Translations under genes and position numbers: made by a program
In this document: one piece after another, positions 15,037 to 16,699 of the stretch
Layout: each line of letters opens with the position of its first letter
Numbering within the stretch: position 1 is the first letter of the stretch
NCBI RefSeq assembly: GCF_000003605.2
Contig: NW_003117091.1
Coordinates: forward strand, 1 to 16,699
Length of the DNA stretch: 16,699 bases
Direction: 5' to 3'
From: Saccoglossus kowalevskii
Taxonomy: Eukaryota > Hemichordata > Enteropneusta > Harrimaniidae
Notes under the pieces: generated by a model
Databases searched by the model: none
The model's input: only the letters and a program-made list of their open reading frames with translations
What the model was told of the DNA's origin: nothing

Positions 15037-15155
15037 GCCTACTGCACGTGGTATTCTCAGCCGGTCTCCCATGCAAGTACTAACAACGCCCGATGCAGCT
15101 TAAATTCAGTGATCGAACGGGAACTGGTGTGTTCTGCAATGGTTTGACAGTAGGC
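15037..15155 (-). rRNA. 5S rRNA-like copy 64 (loop C variant class)
   Basis: Full length. Class signature plus TAACAACG and TAAATTC. Sister of copy 16 at an offset of 11790 bp. T6 terminator. Confidence 0.75.
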
Positions 15156-15252
15156 TGAATATTCGTCAGAATTGCATGTCGTTTAACGCTTCGGCCAGGC
15201 AAAAAATCCCGGGAAAAATTTGGTATGTACGGTGGAATAAAAATGTTGATGA

Positions 15253-15364
15253 GCCTAACGCACATGGTATTCCAGGCCGGTCTCCCATGCAACCACGCCC
15301 GATCCAGCTTAACTTCAGTGATCGGACGAGAACTGGTGTATTCTGCAATGGTTTGGCAGTAGGC
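15253..15364 (-). pseudogene. 5S rRNA pseudogene copy 65 (7-nt deletion)
   Basis: 112 nt. Class deletion, CTAACGCACATGG, CCAGG and GATCCAGC. Sister of copy 17, but with consensus GGACGAGAAC. Confidence 0.78.
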
Positions 15365-15461
15365 TGAATATTCGTCTGAATTGTATGTCATTTAATGCTT
15401 CGTCTAGGCAAAAAATCATAGGAAAAATTTAGAATGTAATGTGGAATAAAAATGTTGATGG

Positions 15462-15580
15462 GCCTACTGCACGTGGTATTCCCAGCCGGTCTCCCGTGTA
15501 AGTGCTAACCACGCCCTATGCAGCTTAACTTCAGTGATCGGACAAGAACTGGTGTATTCTGCAATGGTTTGGCAGTAGGC
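15462..15580 (-). rRNA. 5S rRNA-like copy 66
   Basis: Full length. CCCGTGTAAGTGC, CGCCCTATG and GGACAAGAAC. This is the extra unit compared with the block at 3247-3789. Confidence 0.76.
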
Positions 15581-15677
15581 TGAATATTTGTCGGAATTGG
15601 ATTTCAATTAATGCTTCGGCTAGGCAAAAAATCCCGGGAAAAAGTTAGTATGTACGGTGGAATAAAAATGTTCATCA

Positions 15678-15796
15678 GCCTACTGCACGTGGTATTCCCA
15701 GCCGGTCTCCCATACAAGTACTAACGACGCCCGATGCAGCTTAACTTCAGAGATCGGACGAGAACTGGTGTATTCTGCAATGGTTTGGCAGTAGAC
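15678..15796 (-). rRNA. 5S rRNA-like copy 67
   Basis: Full length. CCATACAAG, TAACGACG, CAGAGATCGG and CAGTAGAC. Sister of copy 18. Confidence 0.76.
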
Positions 15797-15894
15797 TGAA
15801 TATTCGTCGGAATTTGATGTAATTTAATACTTCGGCAAGGCAAACAATCCCGGGAAAACGATTAGTATGTACGGTGGAATAAAAATGTTGATGA

Positions 15895-16013
15895 GCCTAA
15901 TGCACGTGGTATTCCCAGCTGTCTCCCATGCAAGTACTAAACCACGCCCGATGCAGCTTAACTTCAGTGATCGGACGAGAACTGGTGTATTCTGCAATGG
16001 TTTGGCAGTAGGC
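15895..16013 (-). rRNA. 5S rRNA-like copy 68
   Basis: 119 nt by compensating indels: CAGCTGTC lacks one base in helix IV and TAAACCACG has one extra A. G114U opens helix I. Confidence 0.74.
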
Positions 16014-16110
16014 TGAATATTCGTCGGAATTGGATGTCATTTAATGCTACGGCTAGGCAAAAAATCATGGGTAAAAGTAAGTATGTAATGTGGTATAAAA
16101 AAGTTGATGA

Positions 16111-16229
16111 GCCTACTGCACGTGGTATTCTCAGCCGGTCTCCCATGCAAGTACTAACAACGCCCGATGCAGCTTAAATTCAGTGATCGAACGGGAACTG
16201 GTGTGTTCTGCAATGGTTTGACAGTAGGC
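16111..16229 (-). rRNA. 5S rRNA-like copy 69 (loop C variant class)
   Basis: Full length. Class signature with TAACAACG and TAAATTC. Sister of copies 16 and 64. T6 terminator. Confidence 0.75.
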
Positions 16230-16327
16230 TGAATATTCGTCAGAATTGCATGTCGTTTAACGCTTCCGCTAGGCAAAAAAATCCCGGGAAAAATGTGGTA
16301 TGTACGGTGGAATAAATATGTTGATGA

Positions 16328-16438
16328 GCCTAATCACATGGTATTCCAGGCCGGTCTCACATGCAACCACGCCCGATGAAGCTTAACTTCAGTGATCGGA
16401 CGAGAACTGGTGTATTCTGCAATGGTTTGGCAGTAGGC
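16328..16438 (-). pseudogene. 5S rRNA pseudogene copy 70 (7-nt deletion)
   Basis: 111 nt. Class deletion, plus loss of a base in CTAATCACATGG, CTCACATGC and GATGAAGC. The terminator run is interrupted (AATAAATATG). Confidence 0.77.
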
Positions 16439-16535
16439 TGAATATTCGTCGGAATTGGATGTCATTTACTGCTACGGCTCGGCAAAAAATCCCGGGAAAA
16501 CGTTAGTATGTACGGTGGAATAAAAATGTTGATGA

Positions 16536-16654
16536 GCCTAATGCACGTGGTATTCCCAGCCTGTATCCCATGCAAGTACTAACCACGCCCGATGCAGCTT
16601 AACTTCAGTGATCGGACGAGAACTGGTGTATTCTGCAATGGTTAGGCAGTAGGC
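16536..16654 (-). rRNA. 5S rRNA-like copy 71
   Basis: Full length. G114U, C93A and one more change in CCTGTATCCC, and GGTTAGG near RNA 10. The rest is consensus. Last unit in the window. Confidence 0.77.
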
Positions 16655-16699
16655 TGAATATTTGTCCAAAATTGTATGTCATTTAATGATTCCGTCTAG

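Larger units (their letters stand above)
9617..16699 (-). repeat. Right block of tandem 5S rDNA-like array (copies 39-71)
   Basis: Continuation of the same array after the LINE. The 32 steps from copy 39 to copy 71 cover 6888 bp, which gives a mean unit of about 215 bp. Orientation and class composition match the left block, and several runs of units are near-copies of runs in the left block. The array continues to the right edge of the window, where the last 45 bases are spacer. Confidence 0.93.

Noticed and set aside
105-16654. New non-5S structured RNA or protein-coding tandem repeat
   Set aside because: The minus strand matches the 5S pattern over its whole 119 nt, including helix closure, loop C, box A and box C positions, so a new RNA class is not needed.
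1-16699. tRNA genes or a 5S-derived SINE (SINE3 type)
   Set aside because: No tRNA cloverleaf was seen. The units are strictly head to tail with no A-rich tails or target duplications, which fits a tandem array and not dispersed retroposition.

Overview
The window is almost entirely a tandem array of 5S ribosomal RNA-like units, all on the minus strand. It is interrupted once by a decayed, 5'-truncated non-LTR retrotransposon (LINE). I count 71 complete or near-complete 5S copies plus a 10-base stub at the left edge. Each unit is about 215 bp: a 119-nt 5S-like region and a spacer of about 96 bp. Read from the minus strand, the unit carries the metazoan 5S landmarks: a helix I that closes the two ends, the conserved loop C, the box A region, the GUUAGUACUU and AUGGGAGACC stretches, and GGGAAUACC near the 3' end. 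The source is therefore a eukaryote and most likely an invertebrate animal. I cannot name the species.

Layout. Positions 1-8178 hold the left block (copies 1-38). Positions 8179-9616 hold the LINE remnant, flanked by an imperfect 9-bp target-site duplication (8170-8178 and 9617-9625). Positions 9617-16699 hold the right block (copies 39-71). The spacer of a typical unit has a TATA-like TTAAAT at -31 to -26 before the RNA start and a T5 or T6 run about 9 nt after the RNA end. Those are the expected RNA polymerase III start and stop signals.

The array is unusually heterogeneous for a 5S cluster. Copies fall into recurrent classes: near-consensus; a loop C variant class; a class with a 7-nt deletion in the TFIIIA/box C region; a class with a broken helix II; and a class with changed bases 69, 77 and 85. 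These classes recur in a fixed order, so the array has higher-order repeats of several units, duplicated at offsets of about 1.08, 2.16, 6.0, 10.0 and 11.8 kb. At least 20 copies are clear pseudogenes.

The consensus differs from textbook animal 5S RNA at paired positions in all five helices, and in each case both sides of the pair changed. One pair (69-108) appears as G-C, G-U and A-U in different copies of this same window. The family therefore descends from a 5S RNA under structural selection, even though much of the array now looks relic or satellite-like. No protein-coding gene other than the dead LINE ORF2 is supported. The many short open frames across the array are shadows of the repeat.
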